A stretch of DNA of 39,354 nucleotides from Pelargonium cotyledonis (lineage: Eukaryota > Streptophyta > Magnoliopsida > Geraniales > Geraniaceae), in assembly GCA_036897625.1 (NCBI GenBank), contig JAYMTA010000125.1:1-39354 (forward strand). Reading direction: 5' to 3'. Below, piece after piece: positions 1-12,990 of this stretch (its first letter is position 1; each line of letters begins with the position of its first letter). Made by a program: the position numbers and the translations under genes. The notes beneath the pieces were generated by a model. That model was not told where the DNA came from, searched no databases, and saw nothing but the letters and a program-made list of their open reading frames with translations.

Positions 1-62
1 GACACTCATTTTGGGACAAAAAATTTAGACAAACAAGACACTTATTTTGAGACGGAGGGAGT
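1..62. mobile_element. Stowaway-like MITE, right end only
   Basis: The segment ends in GACGGAGGGAG followed by TA. This is the inverted form of the CTCCCTCCGTC terminal repeat typical of plant Stowaway (Tc1/mariner) MITEs, which insert at TA. Two GACACT-CATTTTG-like stretches occur within it. The left end lies outside the window, so its length and the left TA cannot be checked. Confidence 0.6.
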
Positions 63-1003
63 ACAAAAAAAAATTATAATGATAAAATGGTATAATTTAT
101 ATCGATAGGTTTAAATTGTGACCCCACTAAATTTAAAGTCTGGATCCGCCACCAAAAGGGGGTAACCAAAGGTGGTGGAGGTTGAAACCCGGGCAATTAG
201 ATAGGCGTTGGAGTGGGTGGCCAAGAGAGAGTGATCCAATTTGGTGGTGGAATCAGACTCAATTATTGTTATTACTCCAATTTAGGCTTACGAGGAGTCC
301 TCATTCTACTTCTATTGAGTTGGATAGCATAATATTTGATTTTATATGTCAGTTTGCAAATTGAGTGACACATGCGCTTACTAAGTTATCAGGATTTTGT
401 GTTAGGTTATGAAGGATGGGCAGAGTTGCGCCATTCTAATTTTATTGTTCTTTTGTTACATTTTGAGATGGATTGATAAGACGTGTTTTGAATTAAAACT
501 CAAATATTACAAACAGGAGCAAAATAATAATAATAATGTAATAATAAAAAAATAAGTGAATTTCTTAATGAAAATATATGAGCAAAAAAAAAAAAAAGGA
601 AGAAAAGAGAAGCCATTGGATGAGATAAACGGTCAAGATCAGTTACAGACCAGAGACCCACCACGTATATGTAAAGAGGACAACGGGCGCTTTTGAGTTT
701 CAAGTTTTCAATTTGATTCTGAGAAAGCCAACAACAACATGTGTACAAAATAAATTCCCAGATGCTTTCTCTGTTTCGCTCCAAAATCAACCGCTGAATC
801 AGATCAACAATTCAGAGAAATTAGAACAATAATTCAACAACAAGCTCAATTGCATTCCATTTCCCCATGTTTGCTGCTTCTATTATTCCCCGCCATCTTC
901 TTCTTCGCCGGTTACGTTTGCGATTCTATTCCGTAGCGTGATTTGAGCGAATTCGAAGCCACCGCGGAGCCAGGTGACTCCTAGGGTTTCCGGAGCAGGA
1001 GAA
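63..1003. other. Intergenic region and 5' leader of the sorting nexin gene
   Basis: I see no convincing coding sequence here. Positions 120-260 contain a GC-richer stretch around a GGATCCGCCAC motif that may be old transposon remains. From about 700 the sequence becomes a typical plant leader, and CT-rich and CGCCG-rich DNA from about 890 leads to the ATG at 1004. The transcription start cannot be fixed from sequence. Confidence 0.5.
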
Positions 1004-4000
1004 ATGAAGGCCATGGAGACCATAGAGGATCTGATTGAAGAAGGCAAGGTCCGGACGGTCTGGTGGGCCTTGTGCATCTTCATGGTCACTTACTTCCTCT
1101 CCCGTGAGTTTTCTCGATTTTTCCTTTCGTTTCTGTTACGGACAAACTTCTACTACATTCCATTTCGTTGCGTATCCATTGCTCTGTATTCACGCGATTC
1201 AAGAATCAAGACTGGCTTATTTTTTTTGCTTTTTTGTACGTACGACTATTTAGGTTTTGTATATTTGGACGAAATGTTTTGACTGCATTGTGCAATTCTG
1301 TATGTTTGAGTTAGCTTGAGGTGATTTAGTGTTGCTTTTTTTCTTGAGAATTAGTGCTCAACATTTTTTTTGCTGCTGCAAATGAAGCTATGCTTTATGC
1401 TATCTGGATTCTATTCAATAAGCACTGGACTAGAACTAGATTGAGGAAAGCTTCAGGAGCTATAATTATGTTTACTTGGGGATAGTTGTGCTGGTAGCTG
1501 TAAAGGGATATACAACTCATTATTTTTCTTAAACTTTCTTCACTACCTAGTCTAGTGGATTTTGCTGTGCTGTTCTGATAATGCACTTACATGCCCTTCA
1601 TTAATTATTTGTATTTTAGTTTTATAGATGGTTTATCTTTATTTCCATGTTACCTTATTAAATTGTTCGTTGCAGATACTAGTACATCAATGTGGATGAA
1701 TCTACCTGTAGCAATTCTTGCTGTCGCCTTCCTACGAATATTGTCTAATGAGGTGGAGTTCCGTTGGAAGGTTAAGCCAACCGGCCGCAAACAAACATAT
1801 CTTTCCCACTTGGAGAAGAAAATATTGTCTGTCAATGATCCCCGCCTTTCTAGTGCCCCACCCCCGCAAAAGAAGAAGAATAATATTGATTCTCCTGTTG
1901 TGGAGTCCGCAATAAATGATTTTATTGGTAAAATATTGAGGGACTTTGTAATAGATTTGTGGTATTCAGAGATTTCACCGGACAAGGAGGCTCCTGAGCT
2001 TATACGTTTGATCATCATGGATGCTCTTGATGAAATAGCAGCAAGGATTAAAGATATAAATCTTGTTGACTTGTTAACCAGGTACTTCTTATGCTTATTC
2101 ATTTTCAAGGAAAAGTTTTGAATCTTCACGAGGCATTCTGCATTTTAAAAAAGGAGCTCCCTCTTATAATTATACCACATAATATCAAGGCATGATGGAT
2201 CAAGAGGATAATGCGCTTTGGATTCCCTTTGAGGTCTCAGGTTCGAGCCTCCTTGCCGACGGTATGGGGTGGGATTTATGGATTTAAGGGGAGAGCTAAC
2301 AACTAACCGGGTCTCGCCTCCTCTAGGGGGTTAGAAACACAGGCCTTTACGGGCTTGTTGTACCGTTGCTCATAAAAGTAAAAAATAAAAAAAATAATAA
2401 TACCACATAATGACTTTATGATGTCTCTCAGGGATATAATCGACTTAGTAGGAGATCACTTGGATCTTTTCAGAAGAAACCAAGCAGCAATTGGTGCTGA
2501 TGTTATGCGAACTTTATCTACTGAGCAAAGGGATGAAAGGTTGAAACACCATCTTATGGCTTCCAAGGAGCTTCACCCTGCATTGTTATCTCCTGAGAGT
2601 GAGTACAAGGTGTGAGTGGAGTGTTCTGATGAACAATTGCTTAACTTTTGCTTTCAACAGTCTCTTCCAGTTCTCTGATTGCTCTCTATTCTCATAGGTA
2701 CTTCAACGGCTCATAGGTGGTATTTTAGCAGTGGTGCTACGACCACGTGAAGCTCAATGTCCCATTGTTCGAACCATTGCTCGGGAGATTGTAACTTGCT
2801 TGGTAGTGCAACCTATTCTGGATTTCGCTAGTCCTATGTAAGTTCTTCAATGATTAACTTGTTTTCTTGTTCAGAATTTTACTGTACAAATATGTTTCTC
2901 TATATATTATTTGTCTCTAAAGCTTTCTGTTTTGTATTGTGTTTGGAGTGTTAAATTGTTTGCATGAAGAAAGAAAATCCTTCTATTGATTTTTTAGCTC
3001 TTAGCTTATAAATCTGTTGGAGAACGAAGACAATTTTCATTTTCGATATTCAGTTCAGGAGGAAACTAGATGTGAAATTAGTTGAGATACACTATTCACA
3101 GATCAAAATTATGTGCTGAATATGTTATGATCAGCAGAAAAGTGAAAAAAGTTATGTTTTTTTAAAAGTTTATATTTTATAACTAATCTGGTCTTATGAG
3201 AGTTACATAGTGATCAAAGGAGATGAGATGTGAATTCAAATTCTTTGGCGGGTAGTTTTAGGGGAAATTCACTGAAGTTGATGTTCATGCTGACTTTGTT
3301 AAAGGTGCTAGAGGAGTACATGTTTGGTTATAATTTCAGTTTTTTATTTATTATTAATTTTCTGTATAGAAATATGTTTATATGACAAAGATAAAGAACT
3401 GGTTTTACATGTTTTTCTTCCAAGTACCAATAATGGTTGAAGAGGGTGTGATATCAATGCCCCCATAATGACAATAAAAGTAGATCAAAAACATCATAAT
3501 TAATGGCATTGTATGATTGTTATCAATCTTGTCTGCGCTTGCCCTCACGAACACGGGTGTTTGACCACCACACATTTCGCATATGGGAACAAATGAACAC
3601 CGGGAAGTTAAATAAGTAGATTAGAGTCAAATAACAGGTAAAAACATTAAATTGAGGTAACCCATTTCATGACCATTCTCAATAACTTACCCTCTTTCCA
3701 GCTTTTGCAATGAATTCTTTATTTCTTCATTTAAAGAAAACACGATTTTTTTTAATCTGACCGGGCAATATTTTTCTATTATTTCCAACTGAAAATTTAG
3801 GCTTCATAGATATAATATATACTCTCTTCGTCCCAAAATGAGTGTTCCCTTTCTATATTGGCCAGGAATGACCAACAATATCCCTAAGATAATTAGTTGC
3901 AATCTTTTTAGTTTAATCAACAAGTACACATGGGGGTATAAGGGAGAAATTGTAACCCTAATTAACTCATCTTTAATCTTCACAAAATTGGTTAGTGGAC

Positions 4001-6565
4001 ACTCATTTTAGGATGGAGGGAGTAATACCTAAGTAATAATGGAGTCTCCAATCTTGGGCCTCATACCCTCTATCATGTATTGGAGCTTCCTGAAGCAATC
4101 TCATTTGTATCAAGGCTTTTGTTTTTCTGTTCACATGTACTTCTTCTCTGGCTCCCGACTTGGGATTCCGAGTTTTTATAATAATTATTATTTTAGCCAA
4201 TAAAAAAAATAATAATAATGGAAAAAAGAAGAGAACTTTAATGAGCAAACAAATAGAACTTCTTAGACGAGCTTCTAAAAAACTTAAAGAGATACTGAAA
4301 GTAATAGAATTAAGGGTCATTTGTATAGAAAGCAAAAGGATACGTGTGATATCTGTCAACAGAAATATAGTACACAAGCTCTTTATATATTTGCTCCCTT
4401 CCCAGATCCTCTGATGATGCTGATCTCTCTGTTCCCAGGTTTATCAATGAGATGATTGAATGTGTTTTCATTGCCCTCAAAGAGTATGCCTCCACGTTAA
4501 TTAAAGGTGATAAATCAACTAAAGCAGTGGGTCATCCCCGTGATCAGTCTGTTGAAAATTGTTGTGCCCTTGCAATGAAACATTCCAACTCAACTAACCT
4601 AAGAAACAGTATGGCGTTGGCTAAAGTTGATGATAAGATAGCTATGAACTCTAATGCTTCTGATGATGAACCTTTGCAAACACGGCCTGCTGATTGGGCA
4701 CGAGTCCTGGAGGCTGCAACTCAAAGAAGAACTGAAGTTCTCACTCCTGAAAATCTAGAGAATATGTGGACAAAAGGTAGAAATTACAAAAAGAAAGAGC
4801 ACAAGAATCTTAAAGGTGTTCAAGAATCAATTGCAAAGGGTTCTGATATAAATACCACAAGCAATTTAGGGAAGGAATTGGTAATCAACAACCTTTCTAC
4901 TTCTAACGGAGCAGAAGATGTAGCTATTGTGCGGTTAACACCTGGCTTGAGTCCCAGTGCTCAATTGGATGATACTGAAAGACAGTTTGTTCATGATGTC
5001 AAGAAGGAATTTTCAAATGAGGGAAAGTATCTTGTTGATGATTTGGTTGATGACAGTACTGTTAGTGCTGAAGGTAAGAATCAGCTTAAGAGATCCAATA
5101 GCAGTTCTGCTTTGCGAGCCCAAGCAGGTGCAGAACAAGTATTTACTGGAGATGGTGGGGGCCCTATTATCTCAGAGTTCTATGGCCCATATTTTGCCAA
5201 GCCTAGTGAAGAGAATAAAGCAAAAAGTGTCATGGATACAATACTACGTAGTGAGGGACCTAATGCTCCCAAGCTTAGGTGCCGGGTGAGCAATCTTTTG
5301 CTTAGAATCTCCTAGGGTGTGTAGATCTGAGAATTGAACTGCTATACTAGAATTGAAGGGATATTCCAGGGTTTAACCTTTGCAGCTCCTCTAGCTTTGT
5401 TTTCCATGATTTTGCTTTATTTTTATGCGATTTCACTCATGACTGCAGGTGGTGGGAGCATACTTTGAAAAACTTGGATCAAAATCTTTTGCAGTTTATT
5501 CAATTGCAGTGACAGATGCAGAAAAGAAAACTTGGTTTGTTAAGAGAAGGTATTTTGCTCTATCAGTAATGTCAAAACAGTATAAACTTATTAGGTTGTA
5601 TGTTCAGTGTTCACTTATTTCTGTGTCCTCTTATCTTGTTAATTTAACTTGGGTTAAGGTATTTATTGCAAAACTGTTCTATGGGTCTAACCTTTTTTTT
5701 TTTGTGTTTTTTTGCCTTTAGATACAGGAATTTTGAGCGATTGCATCGGCAACTTAAAGACATTCCAAATTATACATTACATTTACCTCCCAAAAGGATA
5801 TTTTCATCTAGCACCGAGGATTCATTTGTTCATCAACGTTGCATTCAGCTTGACAAATATCTGCAAGTATTACCCCATCTCCACACTGGATTATGTAGTG
5901 TAATGTTAATCATTTTCTGAGCTGCTTATATTCATGTTTGTTTCTCCAGGATCTCTTGTCAATAGCTAATGTCGCTGAGCAACATGAAGTATGGGATTTT
6001 CTAAGTGTTTCCTCAAAGGTTTGTATTTTCTTGACTATTGGTATTTTGATCTAGATAAACAGTCCGACATATTTTTGACCTTTTCCCATTGTTTGCTGTT
6101 CTTGTTGAAAGCTGAATAAATAAATAAAATATCTTCAGTAACTTTTATTTTTCTCTTATGAAGAACTATTCTTTTGGAAGATCTTCTTCAGTCATGAAAA
6201 CCTTAGCAGGTATGTGGTTAAAATTTTTGATTGGTTTCTTATCTTACCTACAATATTTGTTTTTTCTTAAGATTTACCCTTGGAATTGATTTCCGACATT
6301 TTACATGTTTGTTCAAATAAATACTCAAAAGTTTTTTCTTGTTATTTGTTCAATTTTACAAATTTTGCATAGGGCTCTCATAGTGAGTCTCTTGCATCTC
6401 GAGGGATGCAGAGGTTGGCGTTGAAATATACTCGCATAGCTCTTTCCTATTGTTTCAATTAGGAAATGTTTTGCTCGTCATGAATATTTCATGCAACTAT
6501 GTCCTCATTTTTTCTGTATTGTATTGTATCAATGTGTCTGCCTTTGCATATGACTTGTTGCTTGA

Positions 6566-6602
<37 letters not shown>

Positions 6603-9600
6603 GGTTCTGGTGAAGAAAATTTTCCATAAAATTACCAGGTAGAGTATATACTGTGGACTGTGATGATGATCTACTGTGGATTTAACTTCTAAGATGCTAT
6701 TAGCAGAACAGTGTCCTTAAGGTAGCAATTCTAGTTCCCACCACACACTTGAGAAGGAGCTTAACACTGACATTGCTTTTCTCATCTTAGCTCCAAAAAT
6801 ACTTAATTATTTATTGAAAGTACACCATACTACATGCTGTTGTAGTCTTGTAGAAGGGGTATATGTCAGAAAAACTTAACATATTTGAAGCAAAATTACT
6901 GGGGAAAATAAGTGGAATTTTTTTCCTTTTTTTTTTGTCGTTGACAAGTCATGATTTTAATAGTCTGCCATTTGAGTAATTTTTTATTTTATTTTATTTT
7001 TGTTTATTTTGAAGTTATCAACTCTTTTCTGATTGCATTTTCTCACAAGTCTCTCTTTCTTTATATATGGATGAAATAGTCAATGTAGATGATGCTGTGG
7101 ATGATATTGTACGCCAATTCAAGGGTGTTTCGGGTGGCTTAATGCGTAAAGTTTCAGGTTCAGCATCCTCCCCTAGAGAAGTCTCTTCTTTAGTGCTTAG
7201 CAAGAACTTGTCATGGAATGCTTCAGATGAGATAAATATGTACATGTCAAGGCAAAATACAGCAGGATCAGGGAATAGCCTTTCTGATAATGAGGAAGGT
7301 GAAAAAGATGAAAGTCATTACCATGAAAAAGTTCAAGATAAAGAACAAACTAATGGGTGGCACTCAGACAATGAATTAAATTCAAGGGATTTTCCTCCTA
7401 GGATACTCAAATTCGAGAAACTATCTAGGAGCTTAGAACCTGAGAGAACTGAGGAGGCAAAATCTAGACAGTCCAGTCAAGGTGGGTTTTCTTCAAGTAC
7501 GTCCCAAGTACCGTCTGACTATTTGGAGGATCCACTTGGAATGCCACCTGAGGTATCCAGCATTTAGCTGAGCTCATTTAATTTTATGCACCACCTTTAA
7601 CTTAGAAAATATTTGATGTATACTTAAATAACTTCTATGTAGCAAAGTACTTTTTTGTTTGTGCTAATTTTTTAGCTGGGTGGTGACTAAGTTCTGACGT
7701 AATTAAAACGGTGGAATATGATTTTCCACATAAAAGTGCTCTTAAAATGCACATTATTTCAATGTGGGATACTGCAACACTCCAACTCACGTGCAAGTCG
7801 GACAACAAAGTTGGCCATGTATGGGGACCTAGATTAATGAAAGGCAACATAAATGGGTCACTATGTTCAAACCAAACCAGTTCTAATACCATGTATAATT
7901 TTAGTCCAACCAAAAGTTTAAGTTGTCAAGTGGAGGGTCCAACTTGTATATCAAGTCTCAAACTTTACATTCTTTGAACCTGAGATACTTTAACACAAGT
8001 CCTAGGATTTAATAGGATGTTGAATTTGACAATCGAAATCTCATGCTTTAGTATTTTAATTGTTAAACGTGGGCCTGTAGTTTTGTTTGCTTTCCTATTC
8101 TCGATCTGCACACATTCTGTTAGTGTATAATTTTTTTCTGATGTTTACGGTTCACGTTCTTGCAGTGGACTCCACCTAATGTAAGCGTACCCCTGTTGAA
8201 TCTAGTTGATAAGATATTTCTGCTAAACAGAAGAGGCTGGCTAAGGTTAGTTCTTTTTATTTGTTGTGGACTTGACAAGGAGAACTAGTATTTTCCTTTT
8301 ACTGACTTGTTTCTATTACTTTCATTATTACTTATCTTGTATGCTAAGTGAGTTCTTTTCACCTGTTTATTTGTTTCCTAGTTGATCAGATCATAGTACG
8401 TAAAGTAGTCAGTGCAAGTTTACTATTGGAAATTGATTATGGTTTAGGATATAGTACTTTTTTGTTTTGAGAAAGTAATGTAGGACAGTAGGAGCAAAAC
8501 TGTTATTATAAAAATATGTCATGTGCAAGACATGTGATGAAAGAGAATTTCAATTAGTTTCAATTGACAGCGGGTTGTATAAAGTTGAGGGTGATCATGA
8601 GTTGGGAAAAAATGTTTAGGTTGTCAAAATTCTCATAGTACATAGTAGCCATATGCAATTTCCCCTTGTTGGAATATAGGAAGGTTATCTCTATTGGTTA
8701 TTTGACTCTATGGAAAAATGCTATGTTATAACAAAAGATTTGTGAAGTCCTCGTCAAACGGTACAATTTCGGATGTGTTGTATGATTGGTCATTTATTGA
8801 CATTCTCATATCCTCTTAGCCTTTACATTTAATTTGCGAACCTAATTGAAAGGAATTTCAACAGCAAAAAGTATATAAATGGTTCCCTTTGAACCAGTCC
8901 CATACTACTTTCTTTTGTGATTACAGTCTTGTTTTCTCCTGTTTGCAACATGCCTCTATGTATAGCATCTCTATATTGCGGGGATCTTTTAGGCACCTGG
9001 AGATGTATTGTTTAAAGATTTTTGTCTCTTTTCCCTCAGGATTAGTAAAAACTTTTTGTTCCCAGAATTTTGCTGTTCTACTTGTACGAACTATAATATA
9101 AGTTGTGGGTTTGTCTTCTCCTCCCTCTGAGCCGTGCATTCAGTTCTCTGATCCTCAGGACCAATGAAATTCAATGGAAACTAATGGCATGCAGTCTCTA
9201 ATACCTTTAATTCTGTTGATGCAGAAGACAGGTCTTTTGGATATCAAAGCAGATATTACAGTTAATTATGGAAGATGCTATTGATGACTTTCTAATGAGG
9301 CAGATTCATTGGCTCAGGAGGGAGGACATTATCGCTAAAGGGATTCAGTGGCTTCAAGATGTAAGCAGTGAACAATTATAATCATCATTTCGTATTAAAT
9401 TGTTCTTTACCAATGTAGTATCACTAGCTAAACATGTGGTTAACAGTACTTCATACAGAATGTTGCATTATTGTAGAAGCCAAATTATTTGAAATAACTA
9501 CTACATATTAGTAGTGGTGGTGAATTTGGTGTTTGTTCAAGACTCAAGAGTTCCACTGTGTGGGATTATGGCTTGTTTGCAGATTGGATAAGATTTTAAT

Positions 9601-12600
9601 CGGTGTGTGAATTTTGGTCAAAGTTGATCGATCTCTTTCCTGGTTTAAATCAGGAAAAAGGCTTAGTTTGTGCTGTTTTCATAACACTTTCGGTTAGAAA
9701 GGCTCGATTTGTAGCCCTCTATGCTAGAACCCTTGGAGTATCTGTATATTTGTTAGAAATGAGGCCTGTAGAATAGCAACATTGTTGAAGAAATTTTTAC
9801 AAATGAGGTCCATATAAAATCCTAGCATAGCAACCTGAGGCTTTTGATAATGGTATATTTTAGTTATTGAAGAAATCCAAAGGGAATTATTAATTCTTCA
9901 TTCATTATTCAGTTGGGAAGAGTACATGGAACCTATAGGAAAGGAGAACCTTACTTTATCTCAATAAATCAAGGAGAGTCCCTTATTTTTGTAAGCTTTA
10001 ACATCTAGTAAAATCCTGGCCTTATTACAAAATATTAGATCCACTAATTTAGCTTGTTAAACTTGACTCCAACCCAAAAGCTTAAGTTGATAGATGCAGG
10101 GCCCAACTTGTATATCAAATGCTCACATTCTTTCAGAGTGGAATACATTAACACTATTATCCTTAAAACACTGACAGTTTTAACTCATGAAAAATGAATT
10201 ATGCAAGCATCTCATGCTTACTACAGTCGGATGTATTTCATAAACCCTTCCCATGCTGTTTCTTTTGGTTGTATTTCATGAAAATTATAAAGGGCCTTAT
10301 CCTTGTTTTAAGGCTTATTCAACGTGCAACGCAGAGTTTCATGGAATGTGAATACATTTCAAAAGATTAACAACTTTTAGTAATGCTTCAGCTAAAGCAA
10401 ATTTGTACTGAGGAGTTTCCAAGAAGCTAGAAACATCTGTAGGCAATACTGATCTTACTACCTTGTATAAGTATCCCTGTCAAGCTGCTACGTGTTATTT
10501 ATTGAGGAGGGTTTGCTCAAGATGACTTAATGTGAAAATATGTAAGTGAGAAGAATTGCCCGAAAATGTCAATATTCTCTGAACTGAAATTTGGAATGAG
10601 GCTAATTATCAATGTCATGGGGGAAGGGTAGAAGCATCAGAACTATGAATTTCAGTATTGATATTTTGATTTAGTTTGCTCTGGTTAAGGGTTAATTTAG
10701 ACTGGTTGGACTAAAGGTTTGATATAAAATTCCTTGGATGCTCCTTTATGATCAAGTTTGTGAGAATGATACCTTGGACAAGCGCAAGCACGTAGAACAT
10801 AGTTACTCTATTTATTGAGTGGCAGTGTTTAATTTTCATGTAAATTTGTAGATCTAGGAAAATATGATCCTTTATTCCTTTCAAACATGCAACTGCATTC
10901 TTGTTATTGATAAAACTGTATACCTGAATTTTATCAATCCCTTTACCTTCATATTACATTAATGTTAAATTTTATGATGCGTTCCTTGGAGCATGCAGTT
11001 GGATGGTGCTTGCAATTTTCTTCACTATAGTTTGTAAAATATGCTTTGTATTGAATTTTATTCGTATCGTGATATAGAATTTGATTCAATCTTCCTTCAC
11101 AATAAAGCTCTTTATGTTGCTAATTGAGAGGAAATTTAGATTTAGGAAGGAAAAATTCTTCTAATTTTGGATCTCTTTCAGATTCTCTGGCCAGGTGGCA
11201 CATTCTTCCTAAAATTAAGGAATACTCAGAGTTCAGTAGATGATACCCATTCCAGTCAGATGCCTTTTCAATTCACAGGTCAATTAGGAGGTGTTAAAGT
11301 CCCTAAGCCTAGGTCTTTTGAGCAAGAGTTTGAGGCCACTCGAAGAGCAAATGCCGTCAAGAAAATACTCTTTGGTAAGTCATTTCATTTCAAGTGATCA
11401 GTAAAAAATTTTTAGATTGCTTTTCAATGAGATTATGTTTTTCCTTAGTTTTGGAATTATAGTAAACATTTTGTTGAGATTTTTGATAGTTCCTTTGTAT
11501 GGTTTCCTCAGTCTGCTTGGCTATGAAGCCTTTCTATCTTATCATATCTTCTCCCCACCAAATTTTATTTTTTACATGTACGTTGTCAAACAATTTTTTT
11601 TTTACTGTGTTTTGCCTTAATTGATCTAAATGTCATTTTCAGCAGAAGTGGTTGGTGCGTTGTTTAGAATTTGCAGTACAAATTTTGTTTTGGTGTCTCT
11701 GTAGGAACCTATCATATGATGGTTTGAACTACAGGTTTAAAATTTTGGGCTATGCAGGCATTCTGTTAGTATATATTGATTAGGCACTTATGACTGTACT
11801 GCTTGCACACGTGCCTAGCCAATTTGCTTTTAGCATTTGCTTGACATTCACAGGCAAGTAACTAACATGCAGACGTGCCAATTTCTTGAGATTTTCCAGT
11901 AATGTGCTTGGAATATCAAGACTCCCTGTTTCACACCTTTTTCAAACAAGAGACATCTACTGTTCACTTTTGGTTTTTAAAATATCAATAAAATGAAAAA
12001 GCATAGTCTAAATTTTCCCATGAGCGGTACTTTAATGAGAACAACCATGTCACCACCACCAAGTCATTTTCTAAACAAAGTTGGTGCTGTCTACATGAAT
12101 CCATTAGCAATATTTGAAGATCTTCCACTCATGTTTTCCTCCTCTACGTCCATCCTATCTTGTGGTATGTCCTTCATTTGGATAATGTATAAATGATATA
12201 TTGTCTTACTAGCCCCTCTATCCTAAAATGAGTTTTCACTTTTTTATTTTTGCAAAATCTAAGGATAAGTTAGGGTTGCACACTTACTCTTGCAACAAAC
12301 TCAAGGTGTTCTAACTAACTAATCTTATGGATATTGTTGGTAATTTATGCATAACTAACCTAACCGAAATAAGAAAGTGGACACTCATTTTCGGATAGAG
12401 GGAGTATTTTTATGTGCTAAGGTTTCATTCTACTCCTTTGAGTTTCTCCTAACTGAATTATCCCTCCCTTCCTCCCTAATTTGAGCTTAGTCACAAAGAA
12501 AGAAGAAATAAAACTAACAAGTCTGCAGAAAGGAGACAATAGTGTCATCTTGGTGCTCAACTTAGTTGCGTCACTTTTTCTATAATTTTCTTAATTATTA

Positions 12601-12990
12601 ATTAAGTTGTTCTTTGAAATCACTTGAAGATGAAAATGAGCTAAGTGAGTAATTTTATAACTTTTTTCTTTCTTTTGTCAGATGAAGTTCCGTCTGCGTT
12701 AGTCAGCTTGATTGGCCAGAAGCAGTATAGGCGATGCGCAAGAGACATGTATTATTTCCTTCAGGTTAATCTTGTAAACCCTTGTTTGAATTCTTCATTC
12801 AAGTGTTTGGCTTTTCAAATTATTTTGAAGCATGTAGCTAAACTAACATGTTTACGCATCACTCCAGTCAACGATCTGCATTAAGCAACTTACGTATGCG
12901 ACTCTAGAACTGCTACTTGTGTCAGTTTTTCCTGAACTGCGAGAGCTTGTGGTGGATATTCATGAGAAGATGCCTGTTCCACAGCCTTGA
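1004..12990 (+). CDS. PXA-PX-Nexin_C domain sorting nexin (15 exons)
   Basis: Inferred coding exons: 1004-1103, 1676-2081, 2432-2609, 2698-2837, 4439-5285, 5449-5549, 5722-5866, 5950-6018, 6164-6209, 7080-7552, 8166-8245, 9225-9360, 11182-11374, 12682-12764 and 12868-12990. All introns are GT-AG, and the sum (3120 nt) gives an uninterrupted 1039-aa protein. Two hydrophobic N-terminal segments (about residues 17-34 and 40-57) suggest a membrane hairpin. A PXA domain covers about 105-275. The PX domain (about 556-665) shows the phosphoinositide-binding RRYRNFERLH motif and the LPPKR loop. A Nexin_C region fills the last 170 or so residues. The order matches Arabidopsis At1g15240/At2g15900 and resembles animal SNX13/SNX19 without the RGS domain. 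The likely role is tethering or lipid binding at endomembranes via PI3P. The middle (exon 5) is long, polar and probably disordered. The family call is firm; the cellular role is inferred. Confidence 0.93.
2184..2399 (+). mobile_element. tRNA-derived SINE in intron 2
   Basis: A perfect 12-bp direct repeat ATACCACATAAT (2172-2183 and 2400-2411) brackets a segment of about 216 bp. The segment holds a polymerase III box B (GGTTCGAGCCT at about 2242-2252) with a weak box A upstream (GATAATGCGCTTTGG). It ends in an A-rich tail. tRNA-like head, A-rich tail and target-site duplication together are diagnostic of a SINE. It lies in sense orientation, and its right duplication ends only 20 bp before exon 3. 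Confidence 0.88.
3822..4022. mobile_element. Stowaway-like MITE, about 200 bp, in intron 4
   Basis: The left terminus CTCTCTTCGTCCCAAAATGA and the right terminus TCATTTTAGGATGGAGGGAG are imperfect inverted repeats. They are flanked by TA on both sides (3820-3821 and 4023-4024). Terminal sequence, TA target and length fit plant Stowaway elements, and no transposase is present. Confidence 0.85.
6569..6599. repeat. (TC)n microsatellite in intron 9
   Basis: About 15 uninterrupted TC dinucleotides lie in the intron before exon 10. This is a simple repeat with no sign of function. Confidence 0.95.
7895..7995. repeat. Dispersed repeat, copy 1 (intron 10)
   Basis: This stretch carries the blocks TCCAACCAAAAG, TTAAGTTG and TCCAACTTGTATATCAA in the same order and spacing as 10065-10160, about 2.2 kb downstream. 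The blocks resemble a sequence widespread in plant introns and intergenic DNA, but I cannot name the family. Boundaries are approximate. Confidence 0.6.
10065..10160. repeat. Dispersed repeat, copy 2 (intron 12)
   Basis: Direct-orientation relative of 7895-7995, with TCCAACCCAAAAG, CTTAAGTTGATAG and CCCAACTTGTATATCAA in the same order. The copies have diverged by substitutions and small indels, so this is an old repeat rather than a recent duplication. Confidence 0.6.
12208..12404. mobile_element. Stowaway-like MITE, about 195 bp, in intron 13
   Basis: The left end (CCCCTCTATCCTAAAATGAG) and right end (CTCATTTTCGGATAGAGGGAG) are imperfect inverted repeats; the right end is followed by TA. 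The inside differs from the element at 3822-4022, so it belongs to another subfamily or is much older. The left boundary is uncertain by a few bases. Confidence 0.78.

Noticed and set aside
182-364. 60-codon plus-strand frame near the left edge
   Set aside because: It has no recognisable domain or gene context, and the surroundings look like repeat remains.
1650-2129. 159-codon minus-strand frame
   Set aside because: It is antisense to exon 2 of the sorting nexin gene, whose sense frame shows the conserved domain.
2210-2260. Possible tRNA gene because of a box B
   Set aside because: No cloverleaf can be drawn, box A is weak, and the segment ends in an A-rich tail with target duplications, so it is a SINE.
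6569-6599. Array-like repeats that could suggest a CRISPR or satellite
   Set aside because: It is a plain TC microsatellite without spacers, in a plant intron.
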